A stretch of 64,000 bases of DNA from Fratercula arctica (GCA_947846985.1 CANTUZ010000002.1:11267587-11331586); one strand, 5' to 3'; numbered from the stretch's first letter, positions 12,425 to 26,755 are shown. Numbers and translations: made by a program. The notes: generated by a model from the sequence alone, not told the origin.

Positions 12425-14949
12425 CAGATGAGATTAATATGTTGCCCTGTGTGGGCTGGAGTACAGTGCCTGTCTGATAGGATAAAGCATAACTGAACAG
12501 CTGATAAGGACAACGATTAAATAAGTATAATGGATTTTATACGGGAGTGGGAGGAATTTAGGAAAGAAAATTGTCCAAATTAAGTTTGTGTCAGTCACTG
12601 AAACTTATATTATTCTTCTCGCAAAAGGTGTCTATCATCTTTAAAATCCAGAGGGGATCAAAGCATTATACTCCGTAGTGGCATCTGTGCCTGGAACAGC
12701 ACACTCCTCTTTAGAGCCGTGCTGGATTATTGGTTTCATGTTTAAACAGAGTCAGAAAGAAGAAAAAAGATAAAAAGGAACAACAACAAAACAACTGCTT
12801 TGTACAGCATCTTCAGTTTATCGCTGGTGGTCTCCCATTCAAGAATTGACTGAACCCAGCTTCAATAATTAACTCGTACATTTCTATTGGTCAGAATTAT
12901 ATCAAAACTCCAACCCACCAGAGCAATTATATTGCCTTTTCCATATTGAAAAAAAATAACCAATGCTGTTGAATCTCTTCCTATCGGTGCAGGCAATTTT
13001 TTATATTCCATACCATTTTGGGATTTCTCCTTTTTCCCGCTTTAAGAAATTACGACACTTTTTGGTTTTGACATATTGCTCAATACTTAACGAGAATCTC
13101 ACCAGAAAATAAATCCATAGTTGTTTTCATGACAGCAAATTACATGCCAAAGCGTGACATTTAAATGTTGAATTTTAATGGCTTGTCAGCAGAAGTGAAA
13201 TGCATTTAAAAAAATTAATATGTGAGAGAACAATGTGTCTGTCTATAAAATAATTCTGTTCATAGTAGACATGAATGGTAAATACAGCGTCAAATGTATT
13301 CTATTTCTCAAAGCACATCTTCATTTAGTAAGAAAGGAGCTACATGAACAGGGGTTAAATTCTCCTCTCCCACTGGCACAGCAGGTCTCTGCTGCAGTTG
13401 TACTGGTCAGGAAACTCCTACCAATATCCATTTCCAGGACATTTCCACACGCAGGACAACTTTAGCAAAGGCAATAAAAGATGAATTGGACAGGCTGGGG
13501 AGAAGGAGGAGCCTCCAGCACCTCTTACAAGCACTCGGTTATGACTGTCACACGCTTCCTACCTTTTTCCTTGCACTGCAGGTAGTGACGACTGATTTTC
13601 AGAGAGTAAATTCAAGAGACGATTGACCAAAAATATTCTAATCACATTTAGTCACATGCAAGCATTTCCTCTTTGCTGTTTATCTTAAACATTTCCATCA
13701 ATTCATTTTTCACTTCCTACCAATAAACATTTGTTTTGTGTAAAATGTTGATATTTAAGTTAAAAATAGCAGTGAGTAGAATTCCCTTTTCCTCCTGCAA
13801 TTATAATGATACCAATTTCAGTGTTCTTCCTTACATGTAAGGTCCTTTGGGATCTTTGGATTCTTTAATAAGGGCCTATAAAGGAGGTTTGACAGGTGGT
13901 ATGAGTGTACTCACAGGCTAACAAATATCCTCAGACTACGTAAAATGGGAGATCATTGTCAAGAATTAGGTTCTTGGCAATGTGTGGAAATGTGAGAAAA
14001 CAGAAAGCTAACTGCTGAAAAATGCAAATTTGTATACATTGAAAAAAATAATCCATGTCTATAACTTGCTGGGAACCAGCTTAATTCTGTTCTTTCAGCG
14101 GGAGAAATAAAAGGAAAGCTTCTCAATGTGCAACTTACAGACAATAAAAAAGTGCTGAGGAGCACAGGAAGGCTGTTACTAGTCCTAAAACATTAAAATG
14201 TCTGAATGCCCTCACTAAAATAGTCTGAGCAGTTTTGCACTGCTTGTCTAAAAACAAAGGAAGAACAGGCTCAACACCATACAACGATAATGATTAAAGA
14301 AATAGAAAGCACCTTTATGGAGAAAGATTGGAATGGCTCTTCTGAGCCTGGGGGAGAGGAAGGAGTAAGAGGAAACGTTATAAAACGGTGCCAGTTACAA
14401 AGGGAAATAAACTGTCTCAGAATGTATGATGAACATTTGTTTAACAGCATATTTTACGAGTTACTCTTCAAGCAAGAATAAAGACTAATGAAACCTTTAC
14501 TCCTTCGGGTACATGTCCCACCTCTGCAGAAATACCAACTCCCTTCAAGTATTCTCTGCTGCTTTCTTCTACAATTCCGTCCCGTTCTCCTTATGTCACC
14601 ACAGCTCCTCCCCCAGTATCCTATTTCTCATCTTTATTTACTCCTCTCATTCTTCTAAAATGTTCATTCTCTTTCAGGTGCCTCCCTGCATCCTGTGGCT
14701 GGTTTCAAAATATCTGCGTGCCGCCCAGCAAAACCCTTCACCCAAACCGTTGAACGGTCTCTCCGTCTGTAGGGGTATTAATTTCAGAGTCTCCTTGACC
14801 CAGCTACCAACTTCCACAAAGCTCATAGATACTGAATGTATTTGAGACCTTGCCTTTCTGTCAAACTGGCTAAGAAGTTGAAAAATTGTTGAAGGACTGA
14901 GATGAACTAATGCAATGAGCAGGTAGGGCTCACCCTTATAATACTATGT

Positions 14950-14967
14950 TAAAAAAAAAAAGAAAAA
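14950..14967. repeat. A-rich tract
   Basis: An A11 run, then G and A6. Confidence 0.88.
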
Positions 14968-15578
14968 ACTAAATAACATCAGGTAAACAAATAATTGTGA
15001 GGTACTCACTGATACCTGACACACAGAGATATTCTTTCTCCCCCAGAAAGACTCAAGTGACTTCTAACACATTGTCAACATCAGAGGCTAAAATTTCAGC
15101 CACAAAACCACCAGTGCATGGGAAATAGCAAGCATAATTCCTTAAATGTCTTCAGAATATGCCTCCATCCAGGGGCACATGAGTTCAGCTCCTATGCCTG
15201 TACAGCACCTGCCCTCTATACTTTAGAAGAAAGGCTGACACATCAGAAACTCATCCATTTTTTTTCAAGTATATCAGATATTATGAAAATCATATTACCT
15301 CTTCCTCCAAAGCATACATCACTCAAACTGATATTAACTTTAACTTCTTTCATACTGCCCAAATCATATGACAATAAGTGACTTCAGATCACCTGCAGTA
15401 AAGCTAAGCTGGTTAGTCCAGAGATGAGACAGTTGCATCCGTAACCATCATCACTCTAAAACATTTGTTCTTCTGATAGATGTTATCTTGACGCTGACGC
15501 TTATGATAATGATAACTTTTACTTATTTAGTTTCAAGGCGCATTTTGAAAAGAGACGAGGCAATAAGCTGCCTTATTC

Positions 15579-15606
15579 TTCATATTTTTTGATTCATATT
15601 TTTGGA
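15579..15606. repeat. 14-bp tandem duplication, one mismatch
   Basis: TTCATATTTTTTGA is followed directly by TTCATATTTTTGGA. Confidence 0.85.
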
Positions 15607-15790
15607 TGAGACACTAAAGTTTTATACTCAGACAACTATTTAACTCTCTGTCTCCTTTCAGGACTACAGGCTTCACTTCCACTGTTGGCCTTGAAAAGCC
15701 AGCTAAAAAAAGGTGGCACTAAGATGACATCCCTCGCCTGGCAATGAATAGAAATGCCTTTAATCAGTCAAGCTTCTTTAGAACAGATGA

Positions 15791-15812
15791 AATTAGATTT
15801 AAATTAGATTTA
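15791..15812. repeat. Perfect 11-bp tandem duplication
   Basis: AATTAGATTTA occurs twice in a row with no mismatch. Confidence 0.9.
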
Positions 15813-16637
15813 GGATTCGCAGTTAAAAATATTTTGGTCTGTCAATCAAGCCTCAGTCAATTAGCAACATATAAATTTTATTCCCAAAAATATGTGCAAA
15901 CACGTTACAAAATTAGGCAAACCAAAACTCTTCTTTATACTGCCAGTTTTCTAACTGAAAAGGAGACTTTTAAAATCATTCTGAATATCTGTATACTGAA
16001 TTTTTAGAAACACTCAGACCAGAGACCACGTTCCACAAGTCATAATACAGACAAGTCACTGGTAAAGCCTGTTACTTAAAGAGTACAACTATTTGGCAGA
16101 ATTGTTGAAAGCAACATTGCCTAATTAAGCAGCAGCGACCTGACAGAAATGTCTTCGCTACCCCTTCAGCCTCAAACATTCAGAGAACCTCCCGTTGAAC
16201 GGTAAGATAAATACAGGCAGTTCAGCGGCGAGGATGAAGGGTTGTCAATACAGTGACATTAGCATGCACTTTTGATTTTCTCCAACTAAACATTATTAAA
16301 CACTTAGTTTAATAAACTGAAACAATTTTACGGCTGTAAGTGGTAATATCAAAGTATCGGATGAAGGGAATCCATAACAGAACGGTAATGAGAATGCACT
16401 ATTGAATTTTCACCATTAAAATCCACAGATTAGTTCTCGGTTTTCTCCTGGACTTTCAATGGAAGAAAAAATCAGCCAGAAACCCCAGGTATAACCTATT
16501 GATTTCCTTTCACCAATCATTTGGAAGTACAGAAGTGATTAAACTGGGAAAAATGCCTTTGAATGTATCAGACTTGAGGTATCTAATATTCTTGCCTAAA
16601 GCTGTACGTTCCAGTCTTGACGGAGTGAATTGCTCAT

Positions 16638-16720
16638 GCAAAGACACATCACCCTTTCCTCATACCCATAGGGCTCCTGCAAAGACATACCACCCTTTCC
16701 CTAATCTCCACAGGGCTCCT
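16638..16720. repeat. Imperfect 41/42-bp tandem duplication
   Basis: Two adjacent copies share GCAAAGACA, CACCCTTTCC and AGGGCTCCT in the same order (16638-16678 and 16679-16720), with several substitutions and one 1-base length difference. Older than the 7.2-kb duplication, judging by divergence. Confidence 0.93.
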
Positions 16721-19700
16721 GCCATAGCAAAATTACTGTCTGTATACTGACCCATGTTGTTTCTTAGTTTCCCCATGCTGCGCTGGTGGCCTTCAAGGGC
16801 TCCTCTGTTGTCTCTTACCTTGTAGGTTCTCCAGAAGCCATCTGCACTGATTCTGTACTGCAGTAGCCACAAATAAAGTCCATAAGTAGAGCTTTTAATC
16901 ACTATGATAATACTGTAGAGTTTGGTTAAAAGAATCACAGTTCTATGTTTTGGAATTCATTTATTTAATTTTGTGCTTAAAAAAAAAACCCAGAATCTGC
17001 CTAATCTGCATGTACACAAGAAAAGTCTGCTTCACTTTTCACAATTCCGTTCACCACAGAAGTGAAAGTACTATAAAGATACTGAATAAGTAATTAACTT
17101 TATCCTTCAAGATAAAAAGGACTAAAAAAAATGCTGTTCTGAGGAGCGAACCAATGTCAACCTAAATCAGTGGCCCTGCATCATGTATTAACTTCCTGGA
17201 CTCAGAGACCATATATTTGATGTCAGGCAGCTTTTGAAATTTTTTTGAGAGGCATTTTTTTTCTATGTTGTTTTTTGAACAGCCTTTCCTTTATTCTTTC
17301 TTTGTATATTTAACACAGAAAAGGCTACTTTGTTTCATGCAGGGGAAGAAAATACCCTGACTGTAATGACCAATATAATTATCCTGTTATCCTACATTTT
17401 GGTATTTACATTCCTCTCCAGAATTAATTCAAGTAACCTCTGTTACCGTATCAACAGCCCTTACATCAAAGTGGAAGCAGGAGACCTTATTTATTTCTTT
17501 TAAAATCAGATCTGTGTTCCCAGTTGGTGAAACTGAAGAATAGTGTAACAGTTCTTCATCACATTTTGGAAGGTGTTTTGACCTGCATGTTATTGCCAAT
17601 ACTGTGACTGTCAGTGCACAAGTGACAAAAATAGCAGCAATATCTTTTTATTGATACTATATTCACTTTATCCCCTAACGTTAAATTTATAGTTTTCCCT
17701 AGAGAACTGATATCATATTCACATCCCCATCATTACAGCTGTATGAGGACCACTCTTTAGAGTCAATATCAATCACACCATATGTTGTCCTGAAAAGCAG
17801 ATAGCGCCAACAGGTCACCTTACCCTCTGACCTGGAGAATTAGAGTTTAATTATGAACACAGGCTCTGCCTCCTTTGTTTTCAATTGTGCAATAGCACAA
17901 AAGAGGTTATAAATATTCAGAAATTATCACTTTTACCTACTTTGTGCTTTCTTCTCACCCCCCCTCCAATTCCTCTGATACTGATTCTTTTAACAGTACA
18001 GAGAGATTTTACTTCTGTCCTGAAGCTCTATCTCCTCTAGCTTTTGATCCAACAGCAGTGGCCATCTCCCAGCAAGCACTAGGTCACTTGTAAATGCCTT
18101 TTTAAAGTCAATTCTATCTAATAATGCCCAAAGCAAACAGCTATCAAAGCAGCTTTCACCACCTCTGTCCCATTATGCTAAAACCAGCTTGGTGAGAATG
18201 GAAGGCTTAGACTTCACGTAATCCCAGCAAGCACACAACAAAAAAGATGAACTCAAAGAACACTAAAGGGTTCAGATCCCTGCGCCATTACTGATTTCCT
18301 ATAAAATCTCAGCTAATCACTAAGGTCCATGACCAAAAAACTTATTTAAGCATCTTATATAGGTAGGAGACTTGCCACTGAAATAAAGGGAAATATAAAA
18401 ATTTACATATCTCTGTGAACCTGACCCTTTAGTCCTTCTATGTTCCATCTGTAAAACGAGGATAACATTAATTCGTTATCTATCAGAGATAGAGAACACA
18501 AATCCTGAAAATTAGAAGGTGCTCAGATTTCACTGCAATAGAAAAACAAACAAAAAAAACCATGTTAAATGGAAGAAAGCCTTAAAATCTTGGGGGGGAT
18601 GAAAACTTAGATAGGCTCAGTGACGTGTTAGTTTTAACTGTAAACTGTCTCATGAACAAAGAAAGGATTCTAACTTCAATAGTGCCTTCATCTTATTGCT
18701 GCCTGTCTGGAATATGCTGACCTGAATCGCCCCGCAGAGGCAGGCAGTGTGTGACACAGCAGATGCTGAACCTTTTAAGTCTTTGACAGTTATGATTTTT
18801 TGCATAAACTGTAACATTAAGCCCAACCACTCCGTTTCATGTTTATGCTGCATCATTTAGATGAACCTGCTTCATCAACAGGAAGCAAAATAGTCAAACT
18901 AATTCAGTTTCTCATTATTTCACTGGCAATGTGTTTTTAGGGGACCCTGGAACATTTTTGAGGTCTCTGAGAATAAGGGAGAGAGACCCTTACGACTCCT
19001 CCTTAGCCCAAAGAGATTCCCAGATGTCTTCCATCAAGATGTGAACGTTCTGCTGTGGATGCCGTCAAGTGAAGTGATGTCACCTTCTCTATCACTTCTC
19101 TTAGCAGCGTTGAGGCAGAGTAAGCCAGCTGTGACTCCTGTTCTCCAGTGAGCTCAGCTTCTTCAAAAATTCATAGGGCAAAAATATGATAAAAATATTT
19201 TTAGAAAAGCACCTGTTAACAATTTATGCCTACTACAGGTAGCCAGCTTTCTAGAGAGTTAGAAAATAATCCAAAAAGTGTCTTAAAAAGGCATCTTGTC
19301 CAAAATAACACCCCACCACAATGATTGCAAACAGAATATAGGTAAGGAAGACAGAGCAAACCCAGAGCCTGCTGAACTGTTTCAGGGACGCATCTAGAGT
19401 ACACTGGCATGCTTTTTCTGGCAGGATCACAACACCACTTTTCTGCTAATATTAAACTTCCAACAAAATTCTCCCTAAGCGCCAGCCTTGACACTGCTTC
19501 TATACAGAAAGAAAATAAAAATAATTAATAGTAAAAAAAAAAAATCTTTTTTTTTCCTATAGTAATGAAAATTCACTATAGAACATTAAAAAAGAAACTT
19601 GATCCCAGAGACAGCAATGGGAGATGGGGCCAACAGCAGTGTTTCAATGCAGCCAGCATTTGATACTAATTAACAGCAATGTAAGAAATTAAAGGGTAAA

Positions 19701-22700
19701 TGGACCTATTAGATTATCTACTAAGTATACCGTCCGTAAAGAAACAGCTTGTCTAACAGTCAAATGATGTATCATATGGCATCGTCACTCTGAATCCCAA
19801 AGCTGTCCATCTTTAGAGGCTGTAGCGTTTCTTAGTGAAAAATAAGCCAACACACAGATTTTAAGACAGATGGAACCCAGCTTCCAGGACCTCAGTTTGC
19901 AAAAGATTAAGGGGCAAACAATTGGGTCCTTTCCACAGCTGGATCACAGTTAATCTTGGGGTGCCAAAACAGGATTTTAGATGGATCCATGGCATATTCA
20001 TTTTTACTCTTAAACTTTCCTGTACTTTTCCATAACGTCATCATTTCAGCAAAATCAGTCCATCTGTTTCACTAGCCAAACCAGAAGGTGCTGATGTTTT
20101 CCTTGTCCATTAAAAGCACAAAACACGTGATGTATGAAAAATCCATAATGAGAATCAGCGGTGATACAGCCAAAGAAAGAAAACAGAAGATACCATGGAA
20201 ATGTCTATGTGATATCAGGAAAAGTGAGGGCGGGACAGTGGCCCAATGGCCTGTTATGTGAAAACCTAAAGTAAGCCTCCTATGAAATGGATCACTAGTG
20301 TGCATTTCATCACTCACAAATGTGACTTCAAGAAAACAGTTTGCCTCATTTATTAAGAAAACCAACCTGTATTCCTGATAGGCCAAAAAGCCATTAGGAC
20401 AAAATACTAGATCCAAGTTTCATATACACTCTATTGCAGTAATTAGAATTTAGGAGAAAGTGTCCTCTGGTGGAGCGGGCAGGGGAGTAGCATGCTCTCC
20501 CTGGGCTCTGGCACCAGTGCAATGTTTGTCCTTGGAAATGTAGAACGTTTTCCAACTGTGGCTCTGCTTCAGAATAACTCAGGCTCCTTTGAGGGACGCC
20601 AAGGGGTGTTCACAAAGAGTTTTGGAAGCCCTGGGTGAAAGAAGAAACTATTAACTATTGTAGAAGTTATTTTAATGAAAAACAGGACAGCTGTCCCAGG
20701 AATGTGCTATATCATTTTCTTGCGAGAACTCAAGAATCATTATGAATAATAAGAATTTTTTGCTTGAGGAAAGGCAATATTAAAAAAAAATGTTTCTAAT
20801 ATTCATGGACTAAATTTGAGTGAGAGACTGAATCTCACTGATCTGCAAAGGACTTTTAAGGGAACACTGTCCGTGCTGACTAGCTGCAATTATTGCTCGT
20901 CTTTCCTTCTGTGTCATCATAGGTCATGCCTTCTTTGCTGTAACATTAGTATTTTAGTAATTCAACATATTAGAAGTAGGTTTTCCTTAGTAATACACAA
21001 GAATTGTGAAGTCCTTAAACCACTGAGTGTCAGAAGTCATACAAGGGAAAAGCTTATTCTATACTTGCTCTGGGTCTTACTCTCTTTCCCTAAGTATCTG
21101 CTACCCGTCACTGTCAGAGGAGGATGTTCAGCTAGATGAATCATCCGAGTGAGCTAATACTGTACTTCATCATTTACCAGCCCAGAGCAATGGATTTTTA
21201 TGCCTATCCAGACTTGCTAGGTGGTTAAAACAGACAATCGCTTCTGGATTTGTTCTTTCAGTCTGCAGAAATACCTTAGCAGACCTAATGGCATAAAGGG
21301 GAGGGCAGGAACAAATGTAAAAATTCAAAACAGTACTTTGCTGCCAAAAGGTAATAAAAATAAAAGCTTATTTTGGACAAAGCTCAGCTGTAACCAAACA
21401 TGCCAGCTACAAGATGGGACTGTGCTTTTTGCATCTTCCGGGTATCTTCTGACAAAGTTTTCACCCTGCTTTGCTAATACGTGATAACAAGTTGGATTCT
21501 ACTCTGCACACCTACTTCTGTGAAGTAGGGAAGCAAATCAGAAATGAGTCATTTGAGCAGCTCAGAGATTCTCTTTGAATACAGCTACTGCAGGTCAAGA
21601 AGCACTGGACGTAATGGTGGACAATTGAAGCAAATAGCCAAAGTCCCAATGGCCCTTCATCTTTAACTTGTAAACAAAGCAAATAGATACAAAGGTTAAT
21701 GAAAACGATTGCTGAGGTTGACAGTGTAATTTTCACAATTCTAAAGCTATGAGTTACAAAATAATTACTGGCACAAAGAGCATGTAGCCATAACTGGTGT
21801 AGTAGAATTCCAGTTCTGATGGAATGAATACATATAGCTCACTCACTGTATGTGGTCCAACACTAAACCCGCTAATAAAAATTAGCTTCCTTCCAACACC
21901 ACAGCCTATAGCCATAGCCACACTCTGCAATGACTGACATTTTACTGCCTAACTCAGAGAAAGCAAGCTGAACAACCCTGTAGTCGAGAGATGAAGGATC
22001 CATTTTCATTTGATCTAAAGTTCTTTAAATGTCTCATGTACAGGAGCTGTAATATGCGTTTCACAAATCTCAAAGAATGTAAGCATCACTTCTGCAACAA
22101 TGGACTGTGCTTAATATGAGAGCTAAACCTAGAAATACTGAACTTAAATCCATTAATCAGAGTCCTAGCAAAGCAGGTAAGGAGACTGATTATTGATTAT
22201 TCTCTGTATATCTGTGATTCAACCCCAGATTGATAATTTTTCTTTCAAAAGTAGACACAGACACCTGATGAAGCCTCCAAAAATTGAAAGAGCACAAGGA
22301 AAATATACGATTCATTATTCAAATGGTTGAGTAACACCAGAACCACCAGGAAGAAAATTCGAAGTCCATGCTACCATTTATAACAGGGATGATAGCCTTA
22401 GGATATTTTCTCCCGTCTCAGGACTGGTGACACAAGTCTCAGGGTTCCTGCATTTTGTTTAAATTCTGCTTTGCGGGATTCAGTGTCCTGCAGTGCAAAA
22501 ATCAATATGCATGCTCCACCTGCTGCTCGCGCTTTATTGCACCACTAAAGTTGCAGCATCTACACAGGGTGATGTTGGATGTTTTAGAAACTCTTATAAA
22601 AGGCTGTAAATGCTCTGACTCTTACTAAAGGTTTCACTTTGCTTCTGACATCATGCCTGATTTTCATACCTAGAGTTACCTGTAAAAGCAACTCATCAAC

Positions 22701-24660
22701 TCGCCTAAATACATTGTCAGAGGACATAGTCAGCTAATCAGACCTTTCTGTAGATACATTTCTGAAATTATTTATGCAGCCGGAAAACTTAAAAGAGAAA
22801 TCAGGTTTTAAAAAAAATCTTAAAAAAATAGATAAAATAATATCAGTGAAAAGAAAAGCTATTACATTTATACATTGTTCTTAAGGCAAACACTGTCTAT
22901 GCCATTAGTCATTGGTAGCATAATAACAAAAAGTCATATTGATTTAATAATAGGTTGGTTCCCAGAATGAATATTGTTACACTTCTGCAAGAAGTTTCAT
23001 TTTAAAGGAAGAGCTCAGTTATCCTTGTGGGAAACCAAGAGACTCTTAATTCTTGCCCTTTGATCTCTCAAGCCCTAGATGGTTGTACCATTATAAAACT
23101 GTCTGGGAAAGCCAGTTCACCCAGCTTTTCAATGTATCAGCACAAATCCTCCAGAAAAATCAGTACATTTGGGGGGGGGATTTCAGGCATGTTTTGATTT
23201 CATAGTCTTAGACTTGTACTTCTGAGTATTTTTCTTCTATTTTTTTGAACCCTTGAAAAAGAAAAATGGAAATAGAGAGAATCATCACAAAATACTCCTG
23301 TATGACAAAATGTAGAGAATCAATGCCATTTCCTTCTCAGCATCACCCACCCTCAGCTACAACTTGCTCAGCAAAACAGCAGGGAGGTGAAAGCCTCTAA
23401 AATGGCAGGTTTTATTATAAAAATTGATGCTTTCAGTAGCCTTAGCAAAGAGTGACTAACATAGAAATGGAGATAGGTGCTGTATTTTGAAATTAATGAA
23501 ATAGTATCAAATAAGGACATTCCAGACTTGTTTTCTTTGTAAGAGGGAAAATGTTGCAGTTTGACCATTCCAACAGTTCTGTTACCACAGTATTTGTGAA
23601 ACTTAAAAAGATACAATACCTTTTTTTTTCCCCACAAAAGGCAACTATTCTGAAAGAGCCAAGTCAATCTGCTGCATAATTTTAAAGAATTAAGGAAAAT
23701 GGAAAATACTACCATGTGACACAAAAGACATGTAAACAGTTTTATCTTGTCCCTAGTTTAAAGAAAACTGGTGAAGTATAGAATAACAGAAATGTTAGGA
23801 TCACAAAAGTATTCTCAAGCCTAAAAGCTGAACTACCTTGCAATGAAGATAAGTTCATACCATCAGTTGTCAGGAAAGGGCCTGTACCATGACCTGTCAA
23901 ACTGAAGTTCAAGATAAATCCAGGATCTATTCTAGCATGAGTTGCACAAAAATGTTTATGTCAAAAAACCACAGCAGGATCAGAAATTGCCTGAGTGCTT
24001 GCTATTCAGCAAAGGTCAGAATTGGAGCACTGATTAGTTTATGCTGCTACACGGATAACTGATGGGTACTCAAAGGATTTCAGAAAAATAATTAAAATGT
24101 TGCAAGAGTATAGGCCAGGGCAAACTGCAGCAAAGTTGATTTTTTTTTAAGCGACCCTGGCACTGGGAATTTGAAATTGTTTTTCAGGTTCTGTTCAGGC
24201 TGTATAAGGCTATTAAACCTGTACCAGAAGCTACTTATCCTTAAAGTACAACTTAATTCCTCTAAACACCTCTCCACAGGGCCTGAAACATGGCTGAACT
24301 TAGATATTGCATTCAGTGAGACACAAAGGACAAACTTCATGTCACTAAACAAAACAGCAGAAGTAATCAGCCGTGGACTCCCTAGTCAATGGAGAGCTAA
24401 GCAATATGGTCAGTGAAATTCAGGATATGATTCACTTCATCCTACAGTTGTCTAAAATTACACAGATGAACCACATGCTAAAAGTGCCTGTTTCTCTACT
24501 GTTTATAGAGAGCCCCAGAAGACAGGGACTGTAGCCTCGCAGCTGTGTGCGATGGATGCCATCCGCACAATCAGAGCACACATTTGGAGTTCAGCAACAG
24601 CAGAGTCAGCCCAGGGTGGCAGAGTGTTTGAAGCAACATCTTGGGACTCACTGTCATTAA
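16721..24660. other. Intron sequence, no gene recognised
   Basis: Includes the candidate CTCF motif at 20.46 kb, a G9 run near 23172 and ordinary AT-rich DNA. A 114-codon minus-strand frame at 20072-20416 has no recognisable features and no convincing splice sites. Confidence 0.55.
20460..20473 (-). promoter_or_regulatory. Candidate CTCF motif
   Basis: The minus strand reads CCACCAGAGGACAC, differing from the CTCF core consensus CCASYAGRKGGCRS only at position 11. Motif match only; occupancy is not known. Confidence 0.3.
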
Positions 24661-24730
24661 GGATGGGATGGGATGGGATGGGATGGGATGGGATGGGATG
24701 GGATGGGATGGGATGGGATGGGATGGGATG
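24661..24730. repeat. (GGATG)14 pentanucleotide microsatellite
   Basis: Fourteen perfect, uninterrupted GGATG units, followed by GGGGAG. On the plus strand this gives 13 or more GGG runs separated only by AT, a strong G-quadruplex pattern; the minus strand, sense for PTPRN2, is CCCAT-rich. Apparent open frames on both strands here (GWDGM and SHPIP repeats) are artefacts of the array. Perfect units suggest a recent and length-polymorphic array. Confidence 0.99.
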
Positions 24731-26095
24731 GGGAGCAAGCAAAGGGGGTGGAGGAATAACAATTTTGCAAATTTGCAACTCCTTAAATATTTTTTAGAGT
24801 TGAGATGGACCCCTGTAGAGCAAATTTAAGGCTACTATCAACAGAGTTGCTAAGAGCACTTCAAATAACATCTCCATCCATATAACGTGTGCTGGCATTA
24901 CCAGAACATGGATCGCCTTCCTCTGTACGCATTGAGCCAAGTGGCATAAGGAAAAATATCTACTTCTTTAAGAGGAGACAGTAGACTTGTGCTAGAGCTT
25001 TCTGTGACGATTAGCTGCTAGCATAAGAATAAGACATGAGTGTCATCTCTTCCCAAAGTTCAAAGAAGAAAAATTAGACACAAGGAACCTGGGATGAGGT
25101 GAAGGGCAGAGTCCTAGACAGAAGAAAACTGAAGAACAGGCCAAAAGGGAGAAGGGCAAGGCCACGTGTGTGAAATAACAAATTGATATTTGCACATGTT
25201 GTTAGGTCACCAATCCATAGGGAGAAAAATAGAGTAGGTTTAATAAACAATGATCCACTAATTTTAGAGCCAATGTTTGTATGTTCACATAGCTTTATAT
25301 ACTGATTTTGGTACTGAAAGTATGCCTTTAAGACAACCCAGTTCGATGTCGGTAATGCTTTACTATCAATGCTTGGCTAAGCCTTCAAATAAATTTTTTA
25401 GCATAATGCCAGAAAGAAATCTGTTGGTTCCTAAAGCAGACAAATGCAGTAGTAAAGATGAAACAATAAAATTATTGAGAAAGATTTAATTAGAACAGGT
25501 AAGTGACCAAGTTTATCTAAAATCTTACAGAAACATTAAGTGGGATTTCTTATATACTAAGTGCTAGAGTTGAGCACTTAATTAGACTGTCAAATCTACG
25601 AGGACCAAAGTAGATTAAACTTTGGATACTTATACATAGTGATCAGACACTGCAGTGCAAAGGAAAGATTAGATGATCATAACTAATCTAAGTTTTAATT
25701 AAAATTTAAAAGCAGACAGGTTTTGCGCTGCCCACAAGGGACAAAAAGATGAGTTCCACTGAGATGGGTTCAAGGATATTTTCCTCATTTCTAAATTCAA
25801 TTTGGTATCCAGTTTTTCTAATGTTATTCTCAGCTTAAAGAAAATTCTCCCATTTTAAGCAACTCACACTGATGGCCACATTCCATTTTTATTTATTGAC
25901 TGGTGGAATTATCTCACAGGTTAATAAGATGGTACCAAGAAGTTTTCGGTGTCAATGAACATTTTAATTTTAAATTTTAAATCAGCATATTCCTCTCCAA
26001 GTGTTCACTGCCCTCTGCTCAAGCCTGCAGCCAGTGTCCGAACAAAGTTCACTTCGATGGAAGGAAAGGGAAGAATATTTTATCATTGTCTGTCC

Positions 26096-26107
26096 TGCAT
26101 ATATGCA
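26096..26107. repeat. 12-bp perfect palindrome TGCATATATGCA
   Basis: Self-complementary with no spacer. A second TGCAT-like word (AATGCATAAT) follows about 15 bp downstream, resembling octamer-like AT-rich sites. Confidence 0.8.
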
Positions 26108-26734
26108 AACACATGCTAATGCATAATCTTGCAGAGATTTGCAAATGAAGATTGGTGGTAATGCCAGAGCTATAACTCAAAACATGAAATAATGCATTTT
26201 CCTTCCTATGTAGGGCTGATTGACTTATTCATTATGATTTCATTAGGTTGTGAGTTTAACCCTTCTTCTATTTTTAAATTGTTTCCAATTCAATTCTGAC
26301 TTGTCTAAAAGTATTCATTATTCATAAATATTTTATAAAGTATTTAGGTGAACAATTTTAAACCTAATGAATTTTTTAATCTCTCTTTCTTCTTCCACTG
26401 GGAGTGACCGGCCCAAGTCACATAGAACTGACCTTAGCAAATACTTTCACAGCACAGTGATACTTATTAAAGTTAGTATATATAGAGTTCTTTCTGAAAT
26501 GTTTGAAGAGTCTAAGTATTATTCCTTAAAAAGGAAAAGTCCAAACCTTTAAAACTCTGCCTTTTTTAGAAGAAAAACTACAGGAGACACCAGGAGGAGA
26601 TTGAGGGGAAGAGCTCCAAGGGGTCACTTAGAACAAGCATATTGCACCACCCCTCCTCCTACATAAGAAGAGGGTGCTGGCACTCCATGAACGCGCTGTA
26701 TGGAAAAAGAGCTTGTAGGAGCAGCAAGCAACCT

Positions 26735-26755
26735 GGAGGGGATGGAGGGGATGGG
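26735..26755. repeat. Tandem GGAGGGGAT x2, G-rich
   Basis: GGAGGGGAT occurs twice and is followed by GGG. It is the G-richest point of a locally GC-richer stretch (about 26580-26970) inside the AT-rich intron. Confidence 0.85.

Larger units (their letters stand above)
7270..16637. other. Intron sequence, no gene recognised
   Basis: Contains two hairpins near 9.8 and 10.1 kb, homopolymer runs and short duplications at 15.6 and 15.8 kb. A 123-codon plus-strand frame (9407-9778) is present but shows no signal peptide, domain or splice context and is antisense to PTPRN2. A pyrimidine-rich stretch lies at about 14500-14700. Confidence 0.55.

Noticed and set aside
12409..12430. T16-CAG as a plus-strand splice acceptor
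   Set aside because: No coding frame or donor follows; a homopolymer followed by CAG is common by chance.
20072..20416. 114-codon minus-strand frame, considered as a possible PTPRN2 exon
   Set aside because: No similarity to any part of PTPRN2 that I know and no matching acceptor/donor pair.
24503..24829. Open frames with GWDGM or SHPIP repeats on both strands
   Set aside because: Translation of the GGATG array, not protein genes.
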